64,000 nucleotides of DNA from Tubiluchus corallicola (lineage: Eukaryota; Priapulida; Priapulimorpha; Priapulimorphida; Tubiluchidae): positions 1,184,001 to 1,248,000 of the forward strand of contig JAQGDQ010000022.1 of the NCBI GenBank assembly GCA_030141605.1. Direction: 5' to 3'. Of this stretch, positions 1 to 12,000 are shown piece by piece. Made by a program: the position numbers and the translations under genes. Within the stretch, counting starts at the first letter, position 1. Every line of letters starts with the position of its first letter. The notes under the pieces were generated by a model that did not search any database, had not been told where the DNA came from, and worked only from the letters and a program-made list of their open reading frames with translations.

Positions 1-523
1 ACATAACAGCTTGAATTCGAATCTCAGTATCACTTGTATTGGCTCAAATCGCTAGTTATATGATTATTTATTGGTGGATGTTCCGAATCCATTGTAGTAG
101 CCTGTGCTAATTATGTCAGGGTATTTACATAAGGGACACTGTCTACTTATTTCTAGCTGATAGGAGATTTAAGATGTCCTATATATCTACCACAATGGAT
201 ATCAAGAATTAATTAATTAGTAATCTCTACAACAAAATGCAGTTGTCGGTTATCTTATTTTTACAGTCACAAACCCTATGCTATAGTTACAATCCACAAA
301 ATCCAAAAAATGTATGAAAAAAGTTGTCTTTGGAAAGTTACAAATTGATGAAAATTAATGCACTGCACAAAGTCAGCAGGAAATTCTACAGGAAACTGCA
401 GAAACAGGAAAGTCCGGCAATCGACACTTCATCGAATCATTTATGATTTGCTTGCATCCTACAAATATCAGCTCAAAAGAAGTTTTCTTAAGAGAGAAAT
501 TTTATTAGAGCAAGACAGGAGTC
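1..523. other. Left flank, probably UBR5 intron
   Basis: No exon with recognisable protein similarity was seen on either strand. Because UBR5 exons resume at 2749 and most of that protein is missing from the window, this stretch is inferred to be intronic to UBR5 and to hold the promoter and 5' leader of the LRR gene that starts at 524. Confidence 0.4.
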
Positions 524-2418
524 ATGGTACAACCAAGTATTGAGCTTTTCATGATCATCTGCGCTGGTATATTATGCTGTTGTGATTCATCTTTATGGAT
601 TGAGCCAACGATATGTCCATCACCTGGCGTCATTTCTCCATGTACTTGCGGAGTAATGGCTTGGTGGAGCATGGTGGAGTGTACAAACATTGGAGCAAAT
701 CAACTTCAGGGAATAATTGCAGATATCGATACTCCAGTCTTTCAGTTGCACATATATAATTACACAGAAAAGCAACTCCCAGATGAATTTCTTCGTGGTA
801 AAAACATCGGCAGCTTTAGCATACGATTTAGCGACAAGCTCAGACGCATTCATAGACAAGATTTGGCTGGAGTGAAGAACTTAGAACATCTAGAAATCTC
901 AGACAACCCTAAACTGTCACGGATACAAAAAAACGCTTTTAATAACTTAGCACACATAGAGTCTATATTCATAAAGAAAAATCCTCAGCTGACAGAAATT
1001 GATTTGAACTTGGATCAACTCAGGAACCTGAAATGGTTGAATTTCGGGGATAACACGATTACCAGATGTCAATTAGCACTGAGTCCTACAGTAGATCCAA
1101 GGGAGATCAAACTTATATTAAAAGGTATTTACATAGTAAAAGATTCAATAACTCTAAGATTCAATAGTTACATGAACTAAATAGCACCTCATACTCTGAG
1201 ATTTAAAGCAAATCTGAAAATATTCTATTGATGGTTTTGCATGAGTATTATTACTTTATTTCATTTTGTGAATTTTTAAAATTTCTAAACATAAACTAGA
1301 AATGTGCTTAAGAGTTTTATTCTAAAATTAGAAGCTACTCTACTATAGAACAAAGCCCAGTTCGCTTCGCCCAACACTCAGCTGTAATAGTAGAAAATCT
1401 TTCTTCTAGAAAATTGATTAATCAGAATTGCTTACTGGATCAAGAAAATTTGAAATAAATGTTTTAACATGTAGTAAAAAGTTACACAGGAAGAGCATCA
1501 AGTTTAAAGGAAAACCTGACCCAATCTTAAACTATAGGTCAACATAATCTACTCTTTGAAATATTGAAAAGGAAACACACTATTTTTTTCAAGAATGACT
1601 TAAGAGAAGGAGTTTATTACTACACAAGTGGAACGAGTGAGCACAGGAGCAAACTTGAAATTTGAATTCTTAAAACTTGCCAAGTTTTAGTACATCTTTT
1701 ACAGTAACACTGTACTTCAGCCTTCGCTTTCACAGACAAATGCAACACGCTTGTGAAATATTTTTGCTGTTGAAAATTATGTTCGTTTGTGATGTCATCA
1801 ATAGTTGGGCTTTCCCGACATTATTTAATATTTTAATCTATTATTTAATTATCAGAAATGCTTTTGTAGTATTATTGGTGTTAAAATGTATACCTTTTAC
1901 CGTACTTCAAAATGGATTAGCATATGGAAAATCATCCTGTCCTCCTTTAAGGTCTTTGCACATTGCTCTGTGGCATATTTTACAATATTTAATTTAACAG
2001 TTGCTTAAAGGTCCCAAATGCTTTAGAAACAGAATTTTCGTTGATTAGTAAACTTATGTAGTAGACCTCCAGAAGCCAATTAAGCTGTAACTGTACTTCC
2101 TAAGTGGTTCTTCCTAGGTAAATAATTATTCTTTAATTAATTTTGCCACCAAAGTCTAGATGCTTAAGAGGCAGTTCAATCAATTTCTGATCAAATTATC
2201 CTACCATTACGGGTCACTACTATTACAAATCAGACCATATTACAGTAAAATTTCTCAACTTTGCTTCAGGAAACCCAACAGAATGTGAATGTAAACTTCA
2301 CTGGGATGATGGCCACAGTACAAACCAGGCTGTACTACATGCTACAAACAGTTATAGGAGAAGGCACATACGACCCCTTCTACCTACAAACTGCAACAAG
2401 GGAGACCAAGGAGAATAA
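524..2418 (+). CDS. Small secreted leucine-rich repeat protein, two exons
   Basis: Two exons, 524-1124 and 2270-2418, encode 249 aa. The donor (AAAG/GTATTT) and acceptor (GCTTCAG/GA) join in phase to rebuild a Gly codon. A hydrophobic stretch containing MIICAGILCCC near residues 10-20 looks like a signal peptide. A Cys-rich N-terminal cap follows (CPSPGVISPCTC, then VEC). Several degenerate LRRs carry motifs such as LEHLEISDNPKLSRI and LKWLNFGDN. Exon 2 supplies a C-terminal cap of the LRRCT kind (NPTECECKLHWDD, then a Cys near the end). No membrane helix or GPI signal is evident, so secretion is inferred. The cap pattern resembles arthropod secreted LRR proteins of the Oplophorus-luciferase non-catalytic-subunit type; ligand and role are unknown. 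The ATG was chosen because it opens the signal peptide. A polyadenylation signal (AATAAA) lies 26 bases past the stop. The gene is antisense to, and apparently nested in, UBR5. Confidence 0.72.
1497..1960 (+). repeat. Dispersed repeat family A, copy 1
   Basis: This lies in the LRR gene's only intron. It is a diverged copy of 21826-22350 in the same orientation, with shared blocks in the same order (for example TACCGTACTTCAAAATG near 1900 and 22290, and TGAAATTTGAATTC-like text near 1658). No coding capacity or terminal repeats were recognised; the family is unclassified. Confidence 0.6.
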
Positions 2419-2443
2419 CTAAACTGTAATTCCAAGATAATGT

Positions 2444-2449
2444 AATAAA
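2444..2449 (+). promoter_or_regulatory. Polyadenylation signal of the LRR gene
   Basis: Canonical AATAAA 26 bases after the stop codon at 2416-2418. Confidence 0.6.
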
Positions 2450-2748
2450 ATCAATTTGGGAGTAAATCAAAATGTATATATATATATTGGTAAATCAAAA
2501 AATATATCATTTACTATCCTTGTCGATAAAGAATTATCTGTAGGTCTGTATTTTGTATATTAGGTGAAACCCAACAGAACCTTACTATTTACTGACTGGT
2601 AAAAACAAAAATACAACGTAGAACAAGAATGTCGGATGTTGTAGACAATTAAATTCTGCTAGATCCTGTATGAGTGAACATTATTTCAATATACATGAAC
2701 ATAAAGATTACTTGATCATCATTATCACTTGTAGAATGAATTACATAC

Positions 2749-5700
2749 TTAGGGGGCCTGGGCTAGGAAAAGCACCGGAGTCGCTACACGTTGACGAAGC
2801 AGGCGAAGGAGGTGGAGGCATGTCTGGCTTGCATTCAGCTGACGAAGAGCAAGAAGAACCGGATTTGCCTTCAGATTTTCCCTCAGGTGGTTTTTTCACT
2901 TCGGATTTACTTTCACCAATGCTGCTGCAAATAATAATAAAATCATCCAACCCAACAATTTTAGCAATCTGCCTCACTAGTACTTTCTATACACTTCAGC
3001 ACCCTGTAAAACAGCATCAAACACTTGTACATTGCCTATTTATAATGACAACGGTTGTAGCAGAACCAAAACCTAGCTCGCTATCAAGAATAATCCTGTA
3101 ATAAGAGAAAATGAACTAGCAAAGTTTTAGATACATTTGATTATGTATATATCTTCCCACAATGAGAAAAACAACAAGTGGTAGTACAGCAGACAAAATC
3201 ACCAGGAAACAGTTATCCCCGGCAATCATACATTGGTTTACTAACCGGGCTTGATGTTGCTTAACTTCTGTCAGCAGCCACACAGTGTGACTACAAGACT
3301 TCCCTTACCTTAAAATATCAACAGAATGTAATTAACCTAAAAGGAGATATAATTTAATTCCAATTTGAAAACAATGAAAACCAAAAAACACACATATTAC
3401 AAACTATGACGCACACTGCAAACAACAAGTAGTAAGAAACATATATGGCAAAATTGTGGCTATATTAACATCAAACAAACGCCATAAGGTGGCCTATTAG
3501 ATGACAGACTTCAATAAATTGTAATAAAAAGACAAGCTGCACAAGATAAGAAACCTTTATGGGCTAGCAAAATCATGTGCAAAAACATTTTGACGGTAAT
3601 CTAGAATTTATTATTGTAATTTCACGAAGTTTTCGTTTACTATGGTTAACTCACTAACTGAATCATAAGCAAAAGCAACTTAGTAGAAAGCTATGAGGCA
3701 GACAATAACAGTAAGTTAGCAGCATCTGTGTGCAAAAATTAACCATTAATGAAAAGACATATTGAAACCTTTGTTTGATGTTTGACTTATTAAAAATGAT
3801 GAAGCCTTTAGTGTATTAACTTTGTATCCATGAATAAATATATAAATATTAATATATATTAATAGCCCATAATAGTTTTCTAGTGCTTACCTCTTTGATA
3901 CCAACAAAAATGAAAGGTCAAGATTCTAGTGAATAAAATTGAAAACTTAAGTAGGAAATTAAGTAGAAAAATTGTAAACGAAAAACATAATAAGATCTAA
4001 GAAGTGTCATACCTTGTATTGCCAGGTAAAATGCGAAATCTGCATGAATCGTTGAGACTCCAAGCTGATTCCAAAAGCTGACCAACTTTTGGCTTTCCAC
4101 CTATAGTAGTGAAGCCTACCGCTCCAATATGGTACATGGGACTGTTTCGCAGACACACCTTCAATAACATAAAAAACACAATCACTTATTTTTCTAAATA
4201 ATGCACCACCTAATACCAAATAAAGTTACCAAGCATCTAGCAAAGATAGTTTGTATATGAGTTTTTTTCTATATTACTTAGGGGGAGGGGGGAGAGGGGG
4301 AGAGAGGGGGTTGATAAAGTAAAGTAATATTACCTGACACCCCACAGATATATCTTGATGGCCCGATGATGAACTACCTTGCTGCTTGCGTACTTTGTTA
4401 CGTATCTTTTCCCACATCTTTTTTCGTTGCCCAAATGGCAGCACACCCCTAATTAAAACAATAACATCAGACAGGAATATCAAATAGAAAATGAATATAA
4501 ACATGCTAGTTTCAGTTGTCCTACATATGAAAGAATACACAGCAAACGTAAAAAACGAAATCAAAGCATTGAAACATTGAAATAAGAAACATTGAAACAT
4601 ACATTGCCTGCTAAACAGAAAATTATAACTCAACATTAATTCAAAGTTGCATGCTGTCACTTCAGATTGTGCCTTCTGACATTTCATTAAAACCATTCAA
4701 AACTTTGCATAATTCAAATTGCTAATCCCACTGTGTGCACATACTCCAGATAGCACTGATGCACACAAGAGTATTATAGTTAATCACGTCTGACCACCAA
4801 ATGCCTTATAGCTTTTGGGCTGCATGTCATCTTTGACCTTGAACCAACCACTTATGATCAGTAAATATTCCTCTAAAAACTGCACCCCATATGGTATTAT
4901 ATAGGTTAACCAAGTCCGGCTGTCAAAATAGTAAGATTTTTTGAATTGTAACCAACTTTGAGCAATCATTCAATGTCACCAACTACCCCTCTAAAATCTG
5001 CCAAACTTGGTTCTGTGAGTTTTGTAGTCACTGACCAACTCAGTTGCATCACTGCTGACAAGCCTAGACCATCCAGGAAAAACAGTTTAAAATGGACATC
5101 GTTCCTATACTGATGACTTTTACTTATTGAAAGACAATCTTACCACCAGTAAAGCACTCCACTTTCAACTCGAGCACACGTGTACAATGAACAGGTGTGC
5201 AATGATATGATTTTATCACTGCAGAATTCCGGAAACGACATTGCAGGATGTTCTAATTTAGCAGCCACTAAATCAAGAGCATCATCAGCAAATGTTGCAA
5301 CCTAAAAAATTAACAACACTCTAAGATGCATTTGTAAATTAACAACACTCTAAGATGCACTTGTAAAAAAATGTTGTTTTACCTTTTTATTAGTTTGCCA
5401 CATTATATCCCAGCATCTAGCTTTCAATGGCAGAGTATTATTATGATTATCTACTGATTATTATGACAATGGATATGGCAGGATTGTAACCTAGTTGATT
5501 ATCAACAATATTTCACTAAGACAAGGCAGTAAGCTGATAATGGTGTGTTAGTCATACACAAATACACATACATCCTTTCAAAGAGAGAGAGAAATAGCCG
5601 GAAACAGAAATAATACGGCAGCAGAAAATTGCCCAAATTTTTTCATTTTTCGAGCAATCATTTTCATGGCTATCACATTCATTTGGTAATAAGGCCGAAT

Positions 5701-8700
5701 TAGTCTACAAAGTGGAAGGTTGTTTAAAGAGCTCTATTTAAGAATATTGCCCAATTTTTTTCATTTTTCGAGCAATCATTTTCATGGCTATCACATTCAT
5801 TTGGTAATAAGGCCGAACACAGAATCATCTTAATTTCAGATTAACAAAAATCAATCAGCCAAATATTCAAATGCACATAATTCATTAATTAGACTACTAC
5901 ATGGAAGGTTGTTTAAAAAGTTCTATTTAAGAATATCAATGAACAACCTATACCTTTCCAGATTCAGTTAGCAATGAAGCACGAACGGTACATGATGCGA
6001 CAGAAAGAACCTTCTCTCCCAGTAACTGAAGACCAGCTGCCTTGGAATGCCAAATATTACCCTGAAAAGGATCGCATCATTTAGACAAATTGTCACTACA
6101 TGCATAACTACTAACTGTAATATAAGAACCAGACAAGTGAGACACTGTTAGAATAATTGGACTGGTTCCAGAGCGGTTTACTCACCTCCGCAATCGCATA
6201 AGGCTGAGACTCCGCCCACTTCCACTGTCTCAAACGATGTTGATTGTCAATTGCACACAATTCTGAATACAAAGCTGCAATCTGCGTAAACCTAGGTACA
6301 TCACCATCCTACAGAAACAGATGTTCAGCATAACATACAGATCATTAAGTAAGCAAAACAATAAAAAAAAACATATAATAATCAGGAAATTTACATTACT
6401 ATACAAAACAAAATCTTCATGCAAATAAACAACAAAATAAATAAAACAATACTAAAGTTATTACATCAAACAGATTTGTATCACCTTTTCAGGCCAAAAT
6501 TCAAGTTCTTCTGCAAAGTAGATAGGATTTTTCTGATGGCCGGGTTCTTTTTTATTAGAAGAGGCTAGATTTTCCGGTTTATCTGAGCTCGATAGGCCGC
6601 TCACACTAGAGTCTCTAAGGGCGCTTTCTAACCACCTGCGATCTCGAAAACGGTACGAAGCATCCCGATCTCTGTCCGAGTCGCGATCTCTGTCTCCTGC
6701 AAGTGTCATTACATTTTAGCTTAACAGATGCATAATGACTACAATGAAGTGAATACAACTTTCATACTATTTTTAAACAATGTTGCAGCAATGTTAATAC
6801 CAACAGGAGACAATTTAAAGAAATTTCTTTATTGAAAATACAATACTACATTTTGCTATCTAATACATATATCAGAGTCACACATGAGCTCATTATAAAT
6901 ATGGAACAATGCCGTTACAATGGTTTCTGTAGAGTAAATGCATTAGATTAGATGGACTAGATTTGAAATTGAAAGTCAAGTAAACTGCAAAAAGGCAAAA
7001 AACAACAGTAAACAGAATTATATGAAAATGATCGACTAGTCAACTATAATGCAGTTTTCCTAAATAAGGCATAAAAGTTTTGTCAATTATTAACTTCTTT
7101 TTGGCTATCTTCTATGACTGTGACAGTTGTATAAAACTGCCACATTTCCACTAACACAACATTTATACAAGTCTGTACTTTTTCTGAAAAAGAATTAACA
7201 ATCTTTTCTGATGTCACACATTTAACTTTTCTGTTGTGCTTTTATTTTGATACAAATTAGTGAGATTATTAGCATAAACTTGTGTAAAATTTGATCAGGA
7301 TGCTTTCAAATCTGCCTAGTTTCTAGTTCATAGCTCCTGACAGAATGGTTCTGTTAAAGAATCATTTCAATTACCATTCTTCCTTTGTGATTTTTCAACA
7401 TTGTCACCATTGAATATTGCGGCATTTTGCAAACTTAGAATAAGTTACTTACCAGTTCTAGCACGAGTGCCACCAAGACTGCGCAGTGACGAATAACTAC
7501 CAAACATATCCTCATTGTAAGTCGAATCAGTATCTATAATTACACTAGGGTGATCTGCTCCAATTCCAGCATCTAGCAGCGATATCAGGTCCTCTGCAAT
7601 AAGAAAAAACAATAATTATAGCAAGTACTTTTACAAAAACACATCATTTTATCGGCAAGCAAATGCAAGGTAGCAACTGACTTTAACTCAAACAAAAGAA
7701 AAAAATAGTTTTGAGTGAGAAGTTATGTGTAAAAAAGGTTTAAGTCAGTTGACAGCCGTTACAGATCTACATGCTATGAAGCGGAATAAGTAAACAAATG
7801 TACTTGAAAAGTTAATTTTATAAAGAAAACTCTAAGTAAAAATGTTGACAAACCTGGCATATAGGCATCTTGCGAATCCTCACCATCTTCCCCTTCTTCG
7901 TCATCTCGACTAAGTAAGTTGTTTACAGCCAAATTTACATCCAGATTCTAAAATAACAATGCCGATTCTACATTACACACTTTTATATTACAAAGCGTTG
8001 CGAATTAAAATGGTAAAACAAATTGTGACTGAATGAAATTATACATAACGCAATTTCATCGAGATAAGATTTCCATTTACAAGCTTTGCACAAGTTTAAG
8101 ACGCAGAAACCTACGAGAAACGAGGAATATCTATAATTACCTTTGACAGACGATTTGATTAATGTGTGTCTATGAAGCCACCAAAGTTCTCATGCTGCTC
8201 GAAAATTTAGGAGCAAAAGCTGAAATTGTTTAAAACGCATATCCACGATTCAAAGTTCAATTAAAATGCATGACATGAATATGAATTACCGTTCTCTGCA
8301 ATTCCCTGATGATTAAGTTTCTTGACTTTCCTTGAAGCACAACCTGGGCCTGTAAAATTAAATGAGATCATCTACTTCTTGTACCAATGCTATAACAGCT
8401 GTTACAACAACTGTTAGAATGGAAACTAATAGATAGAATCTAAGAACAGTTAAAAGACAATACAATTGCCCCTGTTCAAATTCATACTAAGTGGTAAAAG
8501 TTTTTCACATTTCTTTAAATTTAGAAAAAAATAGGTATCAACTGTGTCATTATCTGAAATAATCACTTACTTGGTTGATAAGTTCTTCTGGAACCATGGG
8601 AGCAGGAATCATAGGTCGTGAGCCAACAATAACACCAGCACCACGGCCCCGAGCAGTCGTGGCACGGATAACTCGACCTCTGGTTCGCTGCACCGCTCTA

Positions 8701-11700
8701 GTAGTTCCTGCACCACCAGTTGAGCTTGTAGTGACAGCTGTCGTTCGATTTGCACCACCATTAAGATTTAGCCTTCTGTTAAAAGTAACGTCTCTTTGTC
8801 TTAAACTAATTGATAACTCATAACTTATTCTCAAATTATTGACATTTTTTCTATAACTTTAAAACACATAACTCTGTCAATACACAACATGTGTTTTTTT
8901 CATAATATAAGAATTAAAAAACTTGTGTTTTGATCCTCAGACCCATATTGTTAATGTTAAAGTTGAAATGGAAAAGTATGTAACACAGATTTTTAGGCAC
9001 TTTCTGCAATTTCGTGACTATGATGCAGAAGCAATAAAACTGCTCTGGCAAGTTGAACGAAAACAATATTACTTTTGAACTTAACAAACAAAACAAAAAA
9101 TACTTTTTTAACATAACAGTCATATAGTCACGATTTAAACAGTAGTAAAGCATCTGCACAATTAATATAAAAGTCATAAATTTTTGCCTTTAAATGTTTT
9201 TATCCAAACCAGATTTTAAGATAACAGCACATAGGTCCAATGAATTTTAATTTTTATAGGCAGTATGATCACAAAGCCTGCATACTCACCGCATGGGGTG
9301 ACCTATAATCTCTTCGAAAACTAGAATTTCTGGAGCTGCCGCAGTAGTGCCATCAGCATCGGGGCGTGTGGGCGGTGCTCCTCCACCCCCACCCTTCACT
9401 GATGCACCAGAACTGAGAACAAAAGCAAAGAATAAAATACTATTTGTTACGTGGCAGCTTCTTTATTACATAAATTGATCAGCAAATTAGGAACAGCAGA
9501 ACTGCTGCAGAAATTACACAAGTTTTAGAAGTGCAACAGTTTAGCCTTTAATAAATCTCAAATACCTTTTCATCAGATGGCAAAGCAGATTCCTGAACCT
9601 TAATAATTTTTTCTACGTCTACATTAGAAAATACTTTATAGGACCTACACAAAATGGTGCCAAGTATTTTATAGTAAAAGTATCTTATAGTTATTGCATA
9701 CAAAAATAAATAAAAATAAATTTTTAATCAAAATATATCAGTTTTAAAAGTAACAAGGTCAACAAACATTTGCTATCCTTCCTTTGGGTTCTCACAGTGA
9801 CAAAAGCAAGACAAACATGCCACCCAGTAAAATGTTTACCTGTGGTTAATCAAAAAAGGTGATTAAGAAAAGACTGAACAACTTCAGATAAAACTAATTA
9901 AACTAAAAAACCAGAGTTCTAACACAGTGTTAACTTCTTTAAATATCTCTTTGCCAAGTCTTCACAACTACGAGTTACTGTATTCAGCTGGATAGCAATT
10001 TAACTTATCGAGCTTTATTTGCCTCCACAATGGTTTTCACGAGTGCAGTTAAGAAATATATGTGTACACAAAAGCTGTAACAAATTAAATTATTTAAAAT
10101 GAGACTGTTAACTAATAAAGATGAAAGTTTTCATTGTACATGAGTACATGTGCGGTACATGAGTAGAGCAATTTGAACATGATAAACTGCTGATTAGCCC
10201 ACTAGAACCATCCACCAGTTTTACTAATTTGTTGAAAAAGCCATTTTTTGCAATTCTTTTAAAATACGCTCGTATCTCGGTTTGCTGAACATCACTTTTA
10301 CGTATATCAGAAGAATTGGACAAAATCTGGACAGTTAAAAAGTCTCGCACACTACGGACACTGTCCGTTATTTCGCAACTTGGCGGACGTCACTTTGTTT
10401 ACATCATTACATCAGTAATCAAACAGCGTGTAACGACACATGTGTGGCTTGCATGTCAGCGTGTTTAAGGCATCTAGGCCAGCATAATTATTAGCACATG
10501 ATAAACCTTGCTTACAAAGAAACTGTACTTAACATGATTGTTTCTACGTATATTATAGTGCACAAAGGCAAAGTAAGACGACATAAAAAATAGTAAAAGC
10601 ACATTGGTCAGACAAAAGTATCTTATTTGAACATGTGCAGAAAAAACATAGAGGTAAATATAAGGAAGTATTTGAGTCAACTGCCGACAGTTTCCCGTTT
10701 TTATATACTTTTGCATAGGAGCGGCCTATACTAGACACTTTTGAGACAATAGGCGATTAATTCTACATTACTGTAAGACTAATGCAAGGCACCTGCACTA
10801 TTAGCTTAGTATCAGTAAAAATGGACAATCGGCAAATTCGGACCGACGTCTCCCTGCTTTTGTCCAGCAAACCAAAATATGAGAGTGTATCTCACTTCTC
10901 ACAATGATAACTGACTCTACCAGTTCACATAATCAAGATAAATCAAGAAATTAAGCACATATCTAAGTTGTAGTATGCTTAAACATTTTCTAAACACAAG
11001 TTACACAACTAATCAGTAACAAAATAAAGCAGATGTTAAGAAAAATCTGTGAGTAACTCTATATGTATCTTTCTTTAAAATTTGTACAAAAATGTCTAAG
11101 ATCTTGCAAAACACAGTCGCTATACTTCCATGTTAAAAGCCCACATTAAAATGATACTACTAAAAGGATAAAACATCATGAGAAGGATATAGCCACTGTG
11201 CCAGTGGCAGTCATGTCTCACTCGCACCTTTGTTTCACAAAGTTTAGTTCAAAAATATACAAATTTAATAAGCACAAATTTCTTTGAAAAGTAAAATAAA
11301 CTGTTGCCTTTCATGTTTTAAATATTTCACTAGCTGCTGGTATTTGCAGGCAGGAGGAGTAGGGTGAGTATACAGGCTTAATAACAAGATTACAATGGAC
11401 ATTGGCAAAAATGGATGGAAGAAACATGCCCACTCCTGCCAAGTACATAACAAAATAACTCTACTCATCACAAAAAATAGGCAACTCTACATGGACACAT
11501 TTCATTAAAACAAAGCTGAAGAAAGTTGTGGCACTGCACATTTGTGATGAACAAAATTTAATTTAGTTTAATTTAATAGAAAAACAAAGCTTTTCAAAAT
11601 GAATATCTCACCCTTTAGCCAAATCGGTTTTGCTTAAGTCTAGCCTATCAGTAATGAGCGAATAAGCGACACGGCACAACCGACCATCCTGAAAAAATAA

Positions 11701-11955
11701 TCAGCTTTTATACGTATGGGATCTGAGTCATCCAACCAGACTATTAGATTAAAACTCCAAAGAATCGTGCACAGTAGTGTATTACATTTTTGCTGTTCTA
11801 TCTATCAGAAACAGTAACAGGATTTAATTAACTGATGAATTGCCTATACAGACTAATTAATAGGTTTACACTAAGGAATAAACTAACTATAAAAAAATTA
11901 TGTCAAAGGGAGAAAGTGAAGGAGAGAGAGAGAGGGAGAGGGAGAGGGAGAGGGA

Positions 11956-12000
<45 letters not shown>

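Larger units (their letters stand above)
2925..9289 (-). other. UBR5 introns 4 to 14
   Basis: Eleven introns of about 125 to 1,250 bases separate exons 4 to 15. Apart from the SINE at 3050-3305, the small duplications at 5309-5366 and 5626-5938 and a G-rich tract at 4281-4308, they hold AT-rich sequence in which I see nothing else. Confidence 0.6.

Noticed and set aside
11-30. TTCGAATC, like a tRNA T-loop
   Set aside because: No matching acceptor, D or anticodon arms can be formed around it on either strand.
358-543. 61-codon ORF just upstream of the LRR gene
   Set aside because: Different frame from the LRR ORF, no similarity, and it overlaps the LRR start; likely 5' leader sequence.
4281-4308. 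G-rich tract as a quadruplex or regulatory site
   Set aside because: A run of GGGGGAG-type units inside a UBR5 intron; simple low-complexity sequence with no supporting context.
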